A DNA stretch of 6,172 bases from an uncultured Eubacteriales bacterium (GTDB lineage: Bacteria > Bacillota > Clostridia > Tissierellales > Peptoniphilaceae): positions 1 to 6,172 of the forward strand of contig CABTXP010000057.1 in the NCBI GenBank assembly GCA_902488815.1, written 5' to 3'. The position numbers and the translations under genes are program-made. Shown here one piece after another: positions 1 through 6,172 of the stretch. The notes below the pieces were generated by a model. The model was not told where the DNA came from and searched no databases. It saw nothing but the letters and a program-made list of their open reading frames with translations. Position 1 is the first letter of the stretch, and the number at the start of each line of letters is the position of its first letter.

Positions 1-19
1 AAAGATTTTCAAAAGCCAT
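1..19 (-). CDS. ffh: Signal recognition particle GTPase Ffh, first six codons only (runs off left edge)
   Basis: An ATG at 19-17 opens a frame reading MAFENL before the window ends. Ffh proteins of Firmicutes typically begin MAFE(N/G)L, and ffh is the usual gene directly after ylxM, so the identity rests on this N-terminus plus position. Ffh is the GTPase that binds signal sequences and 4.5S/6S RNA and docks ribosome-nascent chains on FtsY at the membrane. The start is supported by a strong ribosome binding site that overlaps the ylxM stop codon, with only four bases between that stop and the ATG. No catalytic motif is visible because only 19 bases are present. Confidence 0.85.
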
Positions 20-23
20 AATT

Positions 24-371
24 TCACCTCTTTTGCAATAAATCTTCTATATTATGAAGTGAACTTATAATTTCATCATCATTAGTTAAAGATTTTATTT
101 TATTTATTTCACTCTTCACTTTATCTAATACTACTTTGTTTTCTCTGTCAGTTTTAAGAAGATTTAATATTGCCTCGAAATTAATCAAGTTTTCTTCCGC
201 TCTCTTAAGATTAATGCTTACACCTTGCTTGCTTATTGAAAGGGTTTCCGCTATCTCATTTAATGAGCAGTCATATAAGTAATACAGTTTAAAAGTTTCT
301 CTTTGCTTCTCTGAAAGTAGATCTCCATAGTAGTCGAAGAGCATGTTTAATTCAAAAAATTTTTCATTCAT
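24..371 (-). CDS. ylxM: YlxM family helix-turn-helix protein, SRP-associated
   Basis: This 115-residue protein matches the UPF0122/YlxM family in length (about 110 residues in Bacillus), in its opening (NMLFDYYGDLLSEKQRE, then LYYLYDCSLNEIAE) and in its place before ffh. Residues 35-58 form a sigma-70 region 4-like helix-turn-helix with the recognition segment ISKQGVSINLKRAE. The remainder, to residue 115, is charged and probably helical. The family is described as a possible regulator or component of the SRP pathway, and its molecular role is not settled. I chose ATG 371 because the open frame can be extended to a TTG at 440, but that extension lies over the promoter and its residues do not look like YlxM. 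The gene begins its own transcription unit and is translationally linked to ffh. Confidence 0.9.
   Translation of the reverse strand: MNEKFFELNMLFDYYGDLLSEKQRETFKLYYLYDCSLNEIAETLSISKQGVSINLKRAEENLINFEAILNLLKTDRENKVVLDKVKSEINKIKSLTNDDEIISSLHNIEDLLQKR
25..31 (-). promoter_or_regulatory. ffh ribosome binding site overlapping the ylxM stop
   Basis: On the minus strand AGAGGTGA precedes the ffh ATG with a gap of about five bases. The last three bases (TGA, 26-24) are the ylxM stop codon. Ribosomes finishing YlxM therefore end on the ffh initiation site, which suggests translational coupling. Confidence 0.8.
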
Positions 372-374
372 ATT

Positions 375-379
375 ATCAC
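375..379 (-). promoter_or_regulatory. Weak ribosome binding site of ylxM
   Basis: The bases before ATG 371 read CCCGTGATAAT. GTGAT matches the 3' part of the extended Shine-Dalgarno sequence AGGAGGTGAT and sits in the right register, three bases before the ATG, but the AGGAGG core is absent. Initiation is expected to be weaker than at ftsY or ffh. Confidence 0.4.
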
Positions 380-408
380 GGGTCAAGCTTTTTGTTTGAC
401 ACTTCAAT

Positions 409-418
409 AGTATATACT
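409..418. repeat. Perfect 10-bp palindrome covering the ylxM -10 box
   Basis: AGTATATACT is self-complementary and contains the whole -10 hexamer of the ylxM promoter. Two bases separate it from the 14-bp palindrome. A TATA-rich -10 box easily gives short palindromes, so function is uncertain. Confidence 0.4.
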
Positions 419-420
419 TT

Positions 421-434
421 ACTTTAATTAAAGT
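421..434. repeat. Perfect 14-bp palindrome in the ylxM promoter spacer
   Basis: ACTTTAATTAAAGT is identical to its reverse complement. It covers the last three bases of the -35 box and the first eleven bases of the spacer. Such placement would suit a dimeric repressor, but the sequence is all A/T except for one G:C pair in each half, so chance is a real alternative. Confidence 0.5.
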
Positions 435-438
435 CAAC

Positions 439-463
439 AAAAAAACACGGAAAAATCCGTGTT
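439..463 (-). terminator. Intrinsic terminator of the smc-ftsY unit
   Basis: Read on the minus strand, AACACGGA (463-456) pairs perfectly over 8 bp with TCCGTGTT (451-444) around a TTTT loop, followed by an unpaired TTTTT tract (443-439). The first two stem bases are the last two bases of the ftsY TAA stop codon. The plus strand has no T-tract after the hairpin, so the terminator works in one direction only and serves the ftsY transcript. Confidence 0.88.
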
Positions 464-1691
464 ATTCGAAAATCGCGTTGATAAAATCTTCCGTGTTAAA
501 ATCTTGCAGGTCATCTATTCTTTCTCCCACACCTATTAGCTTAATCGGTATCATATGGTGGCCTTGAAGAGTAAGAGCCACTCCGCCCTTTGCCGTGCCG
601 TCTAATTTTGTAAGAGCAATGCCTGTTATATCGGCAACTTCCTTAAAGTTTTTAGCTTGGATAATTGCATTTTGTCCTGTAGTTGCATCAAGAACTAAAA
701 TATTTTCTCTATTTGCTTCGGGAAATTCTCTTTCAATAATTCTGTTAATCTTTTCAAGCTCATTCATCAAGTTGCTCTTGTTGTGAAGTCTGCCTGCCGT
801 ATCGCAAATCAGTACATCTACATTACGAGACTTTGCTGCCTGTATGCCGTCATAAATAACTGCTGCAGGGTCGGATCCTTCCTTGTTTGCAATAACAGGA
901 ACACCTGATCTGTCTCCCCACATTTTAAGCTGATCTATTGCGGCAGCTCTAAAAGTATCTGCAGCAACGAGCAAAACATTTTTGCCCTCAGATTTAAGTT
1001 TTGAAGCAAGCTTTCCGATAGTTGTGGTCTTCCCTACTCCGTTTACTCCTATTACCAACATAATTGTAGGTTTTGTAGTAGTAAGTGCATTGGTAGCCTC
1101 ACATCCATTCATGTACTTCATCATCTCTTCTTTAAGCAAAGGCATTACCTTTTGCGGGTCTTGAACTTTAGAATCTATAATAGCCTGTCTTAAATTGTCT
1201 ACAATTTCCATTGTAGTCTCCATACTGATGTCGGCAGTAATTAAAATCTCTTCAATATCCTCCAACATTTCATCGTCAATTTTTACATAAGCACCTAAGA
1301 CAGTATTAAGCTTGTGAGATATATCGTCTCTTGTCTTTTGAAGACCTGACTTTAATCTTTGGAAAAAACCTACCTTTTTCTCTTCAACAATCTCTTTATC
1401 CAGAACAGGATCTTCCATTAGATCAGACTCCGCTTCAAAGCTTTCAAAAGAATCTTCAATAGATTCCGGATCTTTAGATTCCGGATCTTTTTTTTCTGAA
1501 TCTTCTTCAACTAAATCTATCTCCAAGAATTCATTTTCAGCCTTCATTTTTTTAACAGAAGATTCTTCAGAAATATCTTCAATTATTTCCTGTTCAACTT
1601 CATCTTCTTTGCCTTCTAATTCATCTATAGGTAAATCCAATTCTTCAGGCTTATTATCTACTTCATCTTTCTTTTTAAACCACTTAAACAT
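462..1691 (-). CDS. ftsY: Signal recognition particle receptor GTPase FtsY
   Basis: This 409-residue protein is the membrane-associated SRP receptor that pairs with Ffh and hands translating ribosomes to the Sec translocon. It starts with a short basic, aromatic segment (MFKWFKKK), a plausible membrane-binding motif, followed by a strongly acidic linker to about residue 100. The N domain begins near residue 107 (VGFFQRLKSGLQKTR). The G domain carries GVNGVGKTTT (215-224, P-loop), DTFRAAA (245-251, insertion-box region), DTAGR (297-301), TTGQ (337-340), TKLD (361-364, guanine specificity), GG at 369-370 and GVGE with DLQDF (387-398). All GTPase motifs are intact. The long acidic linker distinguishes it from Ffh, and there is no methionine-rich M domain. 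The gene starts eight bases after smc and ends in a terminator. The linker contains a tandem 15-bp duplication. Confidence 0.98.
   Translation of the reverse strand: MFKWFKKKDEVDNKPEELDLPIDELEGKEDEVEQEIIEDISEESSVKKMKAENEFLEIDLVEEDSEKKDPESKDPESIEDSFESFEAESDLMEDPVLDKEIVEEKKVGFFQRLKSGLQKTRDDISHKLNTVLGAYVKIDDEMLEDIEEILITADISMETTMEIVDNLRQAIIDSKVQDPQKVMPLLKEEMMKYMNGCEATNALTTTKPTIMLVIGVNGVGKTTTIGKLASKLKSEGKNVLLVAADTFRAAAIDQLKMWGDRSGVPVIANKEGSDPAAVIYDGIQAAKSRNVDVLICDTAGRLHNKSNLMNELEKINRIIEREFPEANRENILVLDATTGQNAIIQAKNFKEVADITGIALTKLDGTAKGGVALTLQGHHMIPIKLIGVGERIDDLQDFNTEDFINAIFE
1461..1490 (-). repeat. Tandem 15-bp duplication in the ftsY acidic linker
   Basis: The plus-strand unit AGATTCCGGATCTTT occurs twice in direct succession without mismatch (1461-1475 and 1476-1490). 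On the coding strand it gives KDPES-KDPES, residues 68-77 of FtsY. It is in frame and lies in a low-constraint linker. A run of eight A on the coding strand (1495-1488) overlaps its upstream end. Confidence 0.9.
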
Positions 1692-1694
1692 AAT

Positions 1695-1701
1695 ACCTCC
1701 T
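1695..1701 (-). promoter_or_regulatory. ftsY ribosome binding site overlapping the smc stop
   Basis: AGGAGGT (1701-1695) is a full Shine-Dalgarno sequence three bases before the end of a short ATT spacer and the ATG at 1691-1689. The smc stop TAG (1702-1700) supplies its first two bases. The spacer is short, and the arrangement suggests translational coupling of FtsY to Smc. Confidence 0.85.
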
Positions 1702-4700
1702 AATCAATTGATACAGAAACTATTTTACTTACTCCTTTTTCTTCCATTGTAACTCCATATAAAATATCTGCGATTTCCATAGATATTTTTCTGTGAGTTA
1801 TCATTATAAATTGAATTTTTTCAATAGTTTTTAAATAATCCACGTATCTTGTTATATTTGCATCGTCTAAAGAGGCGTCTATTTCGTCCAAGATACAGAA
1901 AGGTGCAGGTCTCGTCTTCAAGAGAGCAAATAGAAGCGCCACCGCTGTTAAAGACCTTTCACCACCGGAAAGAAGGGAAAGTGATTGGAACTTTTTGCCC
2001 GGAGGTTGCGCCTTAATTTCAATGCCCGCCTCCAACACATCTCCTTCTTCAAGTACAATCTCCGCTCTTCCGCCGTTAAACAACTTTACAAAAATTTCAC
2101 TGAAGTGAGTATTTATTTCTTCAAATGAAGATGTGAAGGCCTTAATCATTTCTCGGTCCAAGTCTCTAATTATCTTTTCTATTTTTAACTTAGCTTCATT
2201 TAAATCGCTAAGTTGCCCGTTAATAAATTTAAGTCTTTCCGATACCTCTTCATATTCCGCAATACTGCCTAAATTTACATCACCTAAAAGATTAATTTTC
2301 TCCTTTAATATTTTTAAATCTTTTTTCGTTGCATTTTCAGATAAATCTACCGGATAATCAATGATGCCGTAGTCATTAATCAAACGTGCTTTTTCAATTT
2401 CTGTAAACTCGTTTAATTTTTCCATTTCAACTTCAGACTTTGAAAGATTGTTTTTGATGTTATAAATCATCTCTACCAATTCATCGGCGGTCTTTCTTGC
2501 TTCATCAACAGATGATTTAAAAGTATTTCTCTTGTTTCTAAGCTCTTCAATTTCTTTGTTTAAGCTTTTTGTTTCATCTTTAGTTAATGCTTCCGTAAGT
2601 TTAGATTGTTCAAGATTCTTTTCTTCAATCTCTTTAATAATCAATGTCTTTGTTTCAATTAATTTGTCGTGATTTTTATCTCCGTCGACAACAGATGTCG
2701 TAAGCCTCTTTTGTTCATATTCTAAATTTGAAAATTTATTTAAAAGCTCTACCCTTTTAATTTCCAAATCTTTTATTTCATGAGTAAGTGACTGATAATC
2801 TCTAGAATTTTTAGTTATGGATGAACTTATTTTTTCATTTTCATCTTTTAAATCTTGTAGTTCACTTTGCAGTTTAATTATTAGTTCAGATGTTTCATTC
2901 TTTTCCGTAGCATCTTTGTCGATGGAATTTTTTAAAAACTCAATTTCATCTTCAGAGTTTTGTAATTCTTTCTCAGCATTTTTTATAGTTAGGTTTAATC
3001 TCTCAAGATTCGCATTTAGGTTTGCTGCTTCAAATTTAAGTTCTTCTTCTCTTGACTTTAAAGAGCTCAAATTAGAGTCGCACTCTTTTAATTTGCCTCG
3101 TATATTATTTATTTGTTTTTCACTTTCAATTATTTTCTTGTCAAATGTACCTATTTCTTTTGTAAGGCTATTTATTTCTCTTGTACGGTTGATTACACCT
3201 ACAGATTTAGATTGAATCGAACCTCCGGAGATAGATCCGCCTCTATTTATACTCTCTCCTTGAAGAGTTACAATTCTGTTTGAATTATTAAGAGCGGCAT
3301 CAAGTTTTAATGCCGATTTATAATCTTTAACAACTATTGTGCTGCCTAATAAATTAGAATAAATGTCCTTCAAACTTTCATTGCATTGGACTAAATCTAT
3401 GGCATAACCTATAATATTGTAACCCTTAAGGCTTGAAAGAGATTTAAAACTTCGTCCCTTTATTCTGTCTATAGGAAGTAAGGTCACCCGTCCGAATTTG
3501 TTTTTCTTAATGTAGTTAAATATTGATTCCGAATCCTTTACAGTATCAATAATTATATTTTGCATTGAAAATCCGAAGGCTATATTTAAAGCAACTTCAT
3601 ATTCAGCCTGAGTTGTAAAGTTATCTCCAACAGGACCGACTACTCCTGAAAAAATTCCCTCTCTCTTTATGCTCTTCATAAAAGATTTAACACTTGCGCC
3701 GTAACCTTCAAAGTTGTCTTTTAAATTTATCAAAGCATCTCTTTTAGCTGCAGCTTTAGACTTATTCATGTGTAAATCATTTTGCAAAGCCTTTAGGCCG
3801 GTTAATTCATTTTCATATTTTTCTTTATCTTGCTCTATTGATGCACGTGAAGAATATAATTCCTCCATGTCAACCTTTAGAGTATCTAAATTATTATTAT
3901 AATCTGTTAATACGGATCTTGATTTTTCTATTTCATTTAAATATAAGTCTCTGTTTTTATTTATATTTAAAATTCTTCCGTTTTTGTCTTCTTCCATGGA
4001 ATTTAAAAAATCCATTCTTGATTTTGACTTGGACAAATGTTCGAAAGTATTTTTGGACTTTTCTTCATTTTCAGAAAGTTTGTTGTTTAATTCTTTAAGC
4101 TCTGAAGAAATAATATTTTGCTCTGTGTTCTTATCTCCAATCAGAGTTTCGATATTTTTAACTTTCTCTTTCTCTTCTGACAATAAAGGCTCAATGTCCT
4201 TGAGCTTCTTTAGATAGATATCTTTATTTGTATTTTCTTTTTCAATATCAACATTAATTGTACTTAGTTTTATATTTAAATTGGAAATTCTTTCATTCAA
4301 AAGATCTTTTTGTGAATTAAGCTTTTCTCTGTTTGAGGTCTCTTCCAGGTTTTTAAGGTTTAAATCCTCTATTTTTAATTCTATTTCACTTAATTTGGAA
4401 TTTAATTCCTCAATTTCCTTACGATTGTGAGAAAGTTCTTCTTCCTTTGCTGATAAATCTGAATTGTTTTCTTCGCTTTCAGATTTAATCCTATCAATTT
4501 TTTCATTATAATTATTAATCTTTCTACCTGTAATAATTAAGTCATATCTTCTCAGCTTTTCAAAAAGTTCTTTGTAAGTCTTGGCTTTTTCAGATTCAAT
4601 CTTCAGACTTTCTTCTTGACGAGAAATTTCAATATGTATATCTTCCAATCTTTGAAGGTTATCATTAGTCCTCTTTAATGAGTTTAAAGCTTCTTTCTTT

Positions 4701-5218
4701 TTGGACTTGAATTTAGTTATACCTGCAGCTTCTTCAAATACTCCTCTTCTTTCTTCAGATTTGTTGCTCAGTATATTGTCAATCTTACCTTGACCGATTA
4801 AAGAGTATCCTTCTCTGCCTATACCTGTGTCCATAAAAAGATTGTGAATGTCCTTTAGACGTACCTTTTCTCCGTTTATTTTAAATTCACTTTCTCCTGA
4901 TCTATACATCCTTCTGAAGATACTTACTTCGTCAAATTCAATAGGGATGGCTTTGTCAGAGTTGTCAAATACAGCTTCCACTTCAGCAAATCCTAAAGCT
5001 CTTTTGTTTCCCGTGCCTGAAAATATAACGTCTTCCATTTTATTTCCACGAAGATTTTTTACACTTTGTTCGCCCAAGACCCACATAATAGCGTCGGAAA
5101 TATTACTCTTTCCACTGCCGTTTGGTCCTACAATGGCAGTTACGTTATGATTTAATTCAATTGTAGTTTTGTTTGCAAAGGATTTAAATCCTTGAATATT
5201 TACACGCTTTAAATACAT
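1700..5218 (-). CDS. smc: Chromosome segregation and condensation ATPase Smc
   Basis: The 1172-residue product has full bacterial Smc architecture and length (about 1186 in B. subtilis). The N-terminal head opens MYLKRVNIQGFKSFA and carries Walker A GPNGSGKSN (31-39), the probable arginine finger R57 in NLRGNKMEDVIF, and the Q-loop in GQGKIDNIL (142-150). A coiled coil runs from about 170 to 500. The hinge, about 505-670, includes GVVGPVGDNF and the glycine-rich dimer segment NRGGSISGGS. A return coiled coil extends to about 1000. The C-terminal head has signature LSGGE (1083-1087), Walker B ILDEID with catalytic E1112, D-loop ASLDD (1115-1119) and an H-loop histidine near 1142. Smc works as a dimer with ScpA/ScpB, which are not in this window. 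The start overlaps the upstream radical SAM gene by 10 bases and the stop lies in the ftsY ribosome binding site, so it is a mid-operon gene. Confidence 0.98.
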   Translation of the reverse strand: MYLKRVNIQGFKSFANKTTIELNHNVTAIVGPNGSGKSNISDAIMWVLGEQSVKNLRGNKMEDVIFSGTGNKRALGFAEVEAVFDNSDKAIPIEFDEVSIFRRMYRSGESEFKINGEKVRLKDIHNLFMDTGIGREGYSLIGQGKIDNILSNKSEERRGVFEEAAGITKFKSKKKEALNSLKRTNDNLQRLEDIHIEISRQEESLKIESEKAKTYKELFEKLRRYDLIITGRKINNYNEKIDRIKSESEENNSDLSAKEEELSHNRKEIEELNSKLSEIELKIEDLNLKNLEETSNREKLNSQKDLLNERISNLNIKLSTINVDIEKENTNKDIYLKKLKDIEPLLSEEKEKVKNIETLIGDKNTEQNIISSELKELNNKLSENEEKSKNTFEHLSKSKSRMDFLNSMEEDKNGRILNINKNRDLYLNEIEKSRSVLTDYNNNLDTLKVDMEELYSSRASIEQDKEKYENELTGLKALQNDLHMNKSKAAAKRDALINLKDNFEGYGASVKSFMKSIKREGIFSGVVGPVGDNFTTQAEYEVALNIAFGFSMQNIIIDTVKDSESIFNYIKKNKFGRVTLLPIDRIKGRSFKSLSSLKGYNIIGYAIDLVQCNESLKDIYSNLLGSTIVVKDYKSALKLDAALNNSNRIVTLQGESINRGGSISGGSIQSKSVGVINRTREINSLTKEIGTFDKKIIESEKQINNIRGKLKECDSNLSSLKSREEELKFEAANLNANLERLNLTIKNAEKELQNSEDEIEFLKNSIDKDATEKNETSELIIKLQSELQDLKDENEKISSSITKNSRDYQSLTHEIKDLEIKRVELLNKFSNLEYEQKRLTTSVVDGDKNHDKLIETKTLIIKEIEEKNLEQSKLTEALTKDETKSLNKEIEELRNKRNTFKSSVDEARKTADELVEMIYNIKNNLSKSEVEMEKLNEFTEIEKARLINDYGIIDYPVDLSENATKKDLKILKEKINLLGDVNLGSIAEYEEVSERLKFINGQLSDLNEAKLKIEKIIRDLDREMIKAFTSSFEEINTHFSEIFVKLFNGGRAEIVLEEGDVLEAGIEIKAQPPGKKFQSLSLLSGGERSLTAVALLFALLKTRPAPFCILDEIDASLDDANITRYVDYLKTIEKIQFIMITHRKISMEIADILYGVTMEEKGVSKIVSVSID
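5209..5218 (-). other. 10-base overlap of radical SAM stop and smc start
   Basis: ATGTATTTAA holds both the smc start (5218-5216) and the radical SAM stop TAA (5211-5209) in different frames. The nearest purine-rich stretch, AAAAGGAAA (5240-5232), is about 15 bases before the ATG, which is too far for a normal Shine-Dalgarno site. Smc initiation probably depends on ribosomes terminating the upstream gene. Confidence 0.7.
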
Positions 5219-6172
5219 TTGATAATTTTAGTTTCCTTTTTTCCTCGTAAGTAAATTGTATCTTCCGGCAAATTTTCTATTTTAAATTTAATATTTTTTA
5301 CAGATAAAATTTTCTTCAGCTTTTCTTTATTTTTGCCTTTTAAGCCGACGATATACGAAATGTTTTTTCCGTTAGCCACAATCTCTATATTGTCTTCATT
5401 TAAATTTCCGATATTTATGAAATAATCTAAGATAATACTTTCTTCTACCAATTGTCTGAAGGCAGGATGAAAAGGTCCTGCGACCAAGTCACCGCCGTAA
5501 TTAATGTTGTCTGTAGGTTGTAATCCGACTCTAATGACATTAACTCCGTTTTCATTATAAATTTTTAAAACTTCCTTTGCCCATCTTACTCCTTCATCTA
5601 AGGTAAGTGGCGCGTAGGTTTTGTCTTGATACATTTGCTCCAACTTGGTATTTTTAACCACCAAAGTCGGATAAATTCTAACAATTTCAGGAGATAACTT
5701 AACAAACTCTCTTGCAGTATATATAGATTTTTCTAAGGTATCTCCGGGAAGAGCCAGCATCTGTTGTAGTCCCAATGTAAATCCATGACTTTTAATTAAA
5801 TCACAAGATTCATATACGCACTCCACATTGTGTCCTCTATTTGAAAGCTTTAACACTTCAGGATCCAATGATTGAACTCCAAGCTCTATAACTTTAACGC
5901 CGTGGTATTTTAGTTCTTGAAGTATGTTTGTATCGATGGCATCCGGTCTTGTTGAAATTCTAATAGATGAGATTAATCCCCTATCTATTAGATCCTTACC
6001 TTCACTTAAAAGTTTTAGGCGTAACTTTTCATTAATAGCTGTAAAACTGCCGCCGTAAAAAGCTAATTCTACCTCTCCTCTTTCACTGAAATAACTTAAA
6101 TAACGATTCACGACTGTATTAAGAGGCTCTAAATCCGATTCAACTCCTGTAATTTCATTTTGATTACAAAAT
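5209..6172 (-). CDS. Elp3-like radical SAM protein without acetyltransferase domain (N-terminus outside window)
   Basis: The frame is open to the right edge, so the GTG at 6111 is internal and 320 residues are visible. The first ones, FCNQNEITG, contain the last cysteine of the radical SAM CxxxCxxC cluster, as in the CxxxCxxCxFCNQ form of this family. The core follows (visible numbering): AFYGGSFTAI (37-46, SAM-binding glycine motif), STRPDAID (73-80), ELGVQSLDPEVLKLSNRGH (96-114), LGLQQMLALPGDT (133-145), RIYPTLVVKNTKLEQM (165-180) and GLQPTDNINYGGDLVAGPFHPAFRQLVEE (216-244). These are hallmarks of the COG1243/Elp3 radical SAM family with its C-terminal extension. Elp3 proper carries a GNAT acetyltransferase domain for wobble-uridine modification. 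Here only about 75 residues follow, with no recognisable acetyl-CoA site. The substrate is unknown. A gene of this type commonly lies between rnc and smc in Clostridia. Confidence 0.9.
   Translation of the reverse strand, partial: FCNQNEITGVESDLEPLNTVVNRYLSYFSERGEVELAFYGGSFTAINEKLRLKLLSEGKDLIDRGLISSIRISTRPDAIDTNILQELKYHGVKVIELGVQSLDPEVLKLSNRGHNVECVYESCDLIKSHGFTLGLQQMLALPGDTLEKSIYTAREFVKLSPEIVRIYPTLVVKNTKLEQMYQDKTYAPLTLDEGVRWAKEVLKIYNENGVNVIRVGLQPTDNINYGGDLVAGPFHPAFRQLVEESIILDYFINIGNLNEDNIEIVANGKNISYIVGLKGKNKEKLKKILSVKNIKFKIENLPEDTIYLRGKKETKIIKCI

Larger units (their letters stand above)
409..437 (-). promoter_or_regulatory. Sigma-A-type promoter for ylxM-ffh
   Basis: On the minus strand TTGACT (437-432) is followed after exactly 17 bases by TATACT (414-409). 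Each box differs from the vegetative consensus at one base and the spacing is optimal. The expected transcript start is near 403-402, giving a leader of about 31 bases before the ylxM ATG at 371. The promoter lies immediately downstream of the ftsY terminator, so it restarts transcription for the SRP genes. Confidence 0.8.

Noticed and set aside
396..424. Perfect TTGACA on the plus strand (396-401) as a promoter towards ftsY
   Set aside because: The only -10-like sequence at usable spacing is TTTACT at 16 bases, which is poor. It would transcribe antisense to ftsY, and no plus-strand gene follows.
595..1164. Plus-strand open frames inside ftsY (595-786 and 982-1164)
   Set aside because: They are hydrophobic-looking antisense shadows of the conserved FtsY G domain, without supporting ribosome binding sites or family motifs.
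1486..1496. Programmed -1 frameshift at the A8-G run in ftsY
   Set aside because: The reading frame GAA-AAA-AAA-GAT does not place the heptamer A-AAA-AAG in the slippery register, and a shift would abolish the essential NG domain.
2817..3215. Plus-strand open frame of 132 codons
   Set aside because: It lies wholly antisense to the smc coiled coil. Its serine- and phenylalanine-rich composition is what Lys/Glu-rich coding DNA gives on the opposite strand, and it has no domain signature.
3714..5150. Several plus-strand open frames within smc, including 3838-4098 and 4848-5150
   Set aside because: They overlap each other and the well-supported smc frame, and none resembles a known protein.
6109..6111. 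GTG at 6111 as the start of the radical SAM gene
   Set aside because: The frame continues upstream to the window edge and encodes FCNQNEITG with the cluster cysteine, so the real start is outside the window.
1..6172. Novel defence, CRISPR or mobile system
   Set aside because: The window is filled by conserved housekeeping genes with tight spacing. I saw no spaced repeats, transposase, integrase, tRNA or terminal inverted repeats.

Overview
The window is a compact, AT-rich stretch of chromosome in which every gene reads on the minus strand. In transcription order (right to left) it holds a partial radical SAM gene of the Elp3-like family, smc, ftsY, ylxM and the first codons of ffh. This order, together with AGGAGGT-type ribosome binding sites and lysine-, isoleucine- and glutamate-rich proteins, points to a low-GC Gram-positive anaerobe of the Clostridia/Tissierellia type. 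A Peptoniphilaceae-like member is possible, but the genus cannot be fixed from the sequence.

Region by region: 6172-5209 encodes the radical SAM protein, whose N-terminus lies beyond the right edge. It overlaps the start of smc by 10 bases. smc (5218-1700) encodes the full chromosome-condensation ATPase. Its stop codon is part of the ribosome binding site of ftsY (1691-462), the SRP receptor. The ftsY stop codon is built into the stem of an intrinsic terminator (463-439). Two bases past the terminator's T-tract begins the -35 box of a strong sigma-A-type promoter (437-409), which drives ylxM (371-24). The ylxM stop lies inside the ribosome binding site of ffh, whose first six codons (MAFENL) reach the left edge.

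Functionally there are two transcription units back to back in the same direction. The first couples a radical SAM enzyme, chromosome condensation (Smc) and the membrane SRP receptor (FtsY). The second couples the small helix-turn-helix protein YlxM to the SRP GTPase Ffh. FtsY and Ffh form the co-translational membrane-targeting pair, yet here they are separated by a terminator and a fresh promoter, so their levels can be set independently.

The coding content is conserved housekeeping, and I see no CRISPR array, mobile element, RNA gene or defence system. The less ordinary features are the terminator/promoter junction with two perfect palindromes over the ylxM promoter, the short Elp3-like protein without an acetyltransferase domain, and a 15-bp tandem duplication next to an A8 run in the ftsY linker. 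There is no stretch over 300 bases without a gene.
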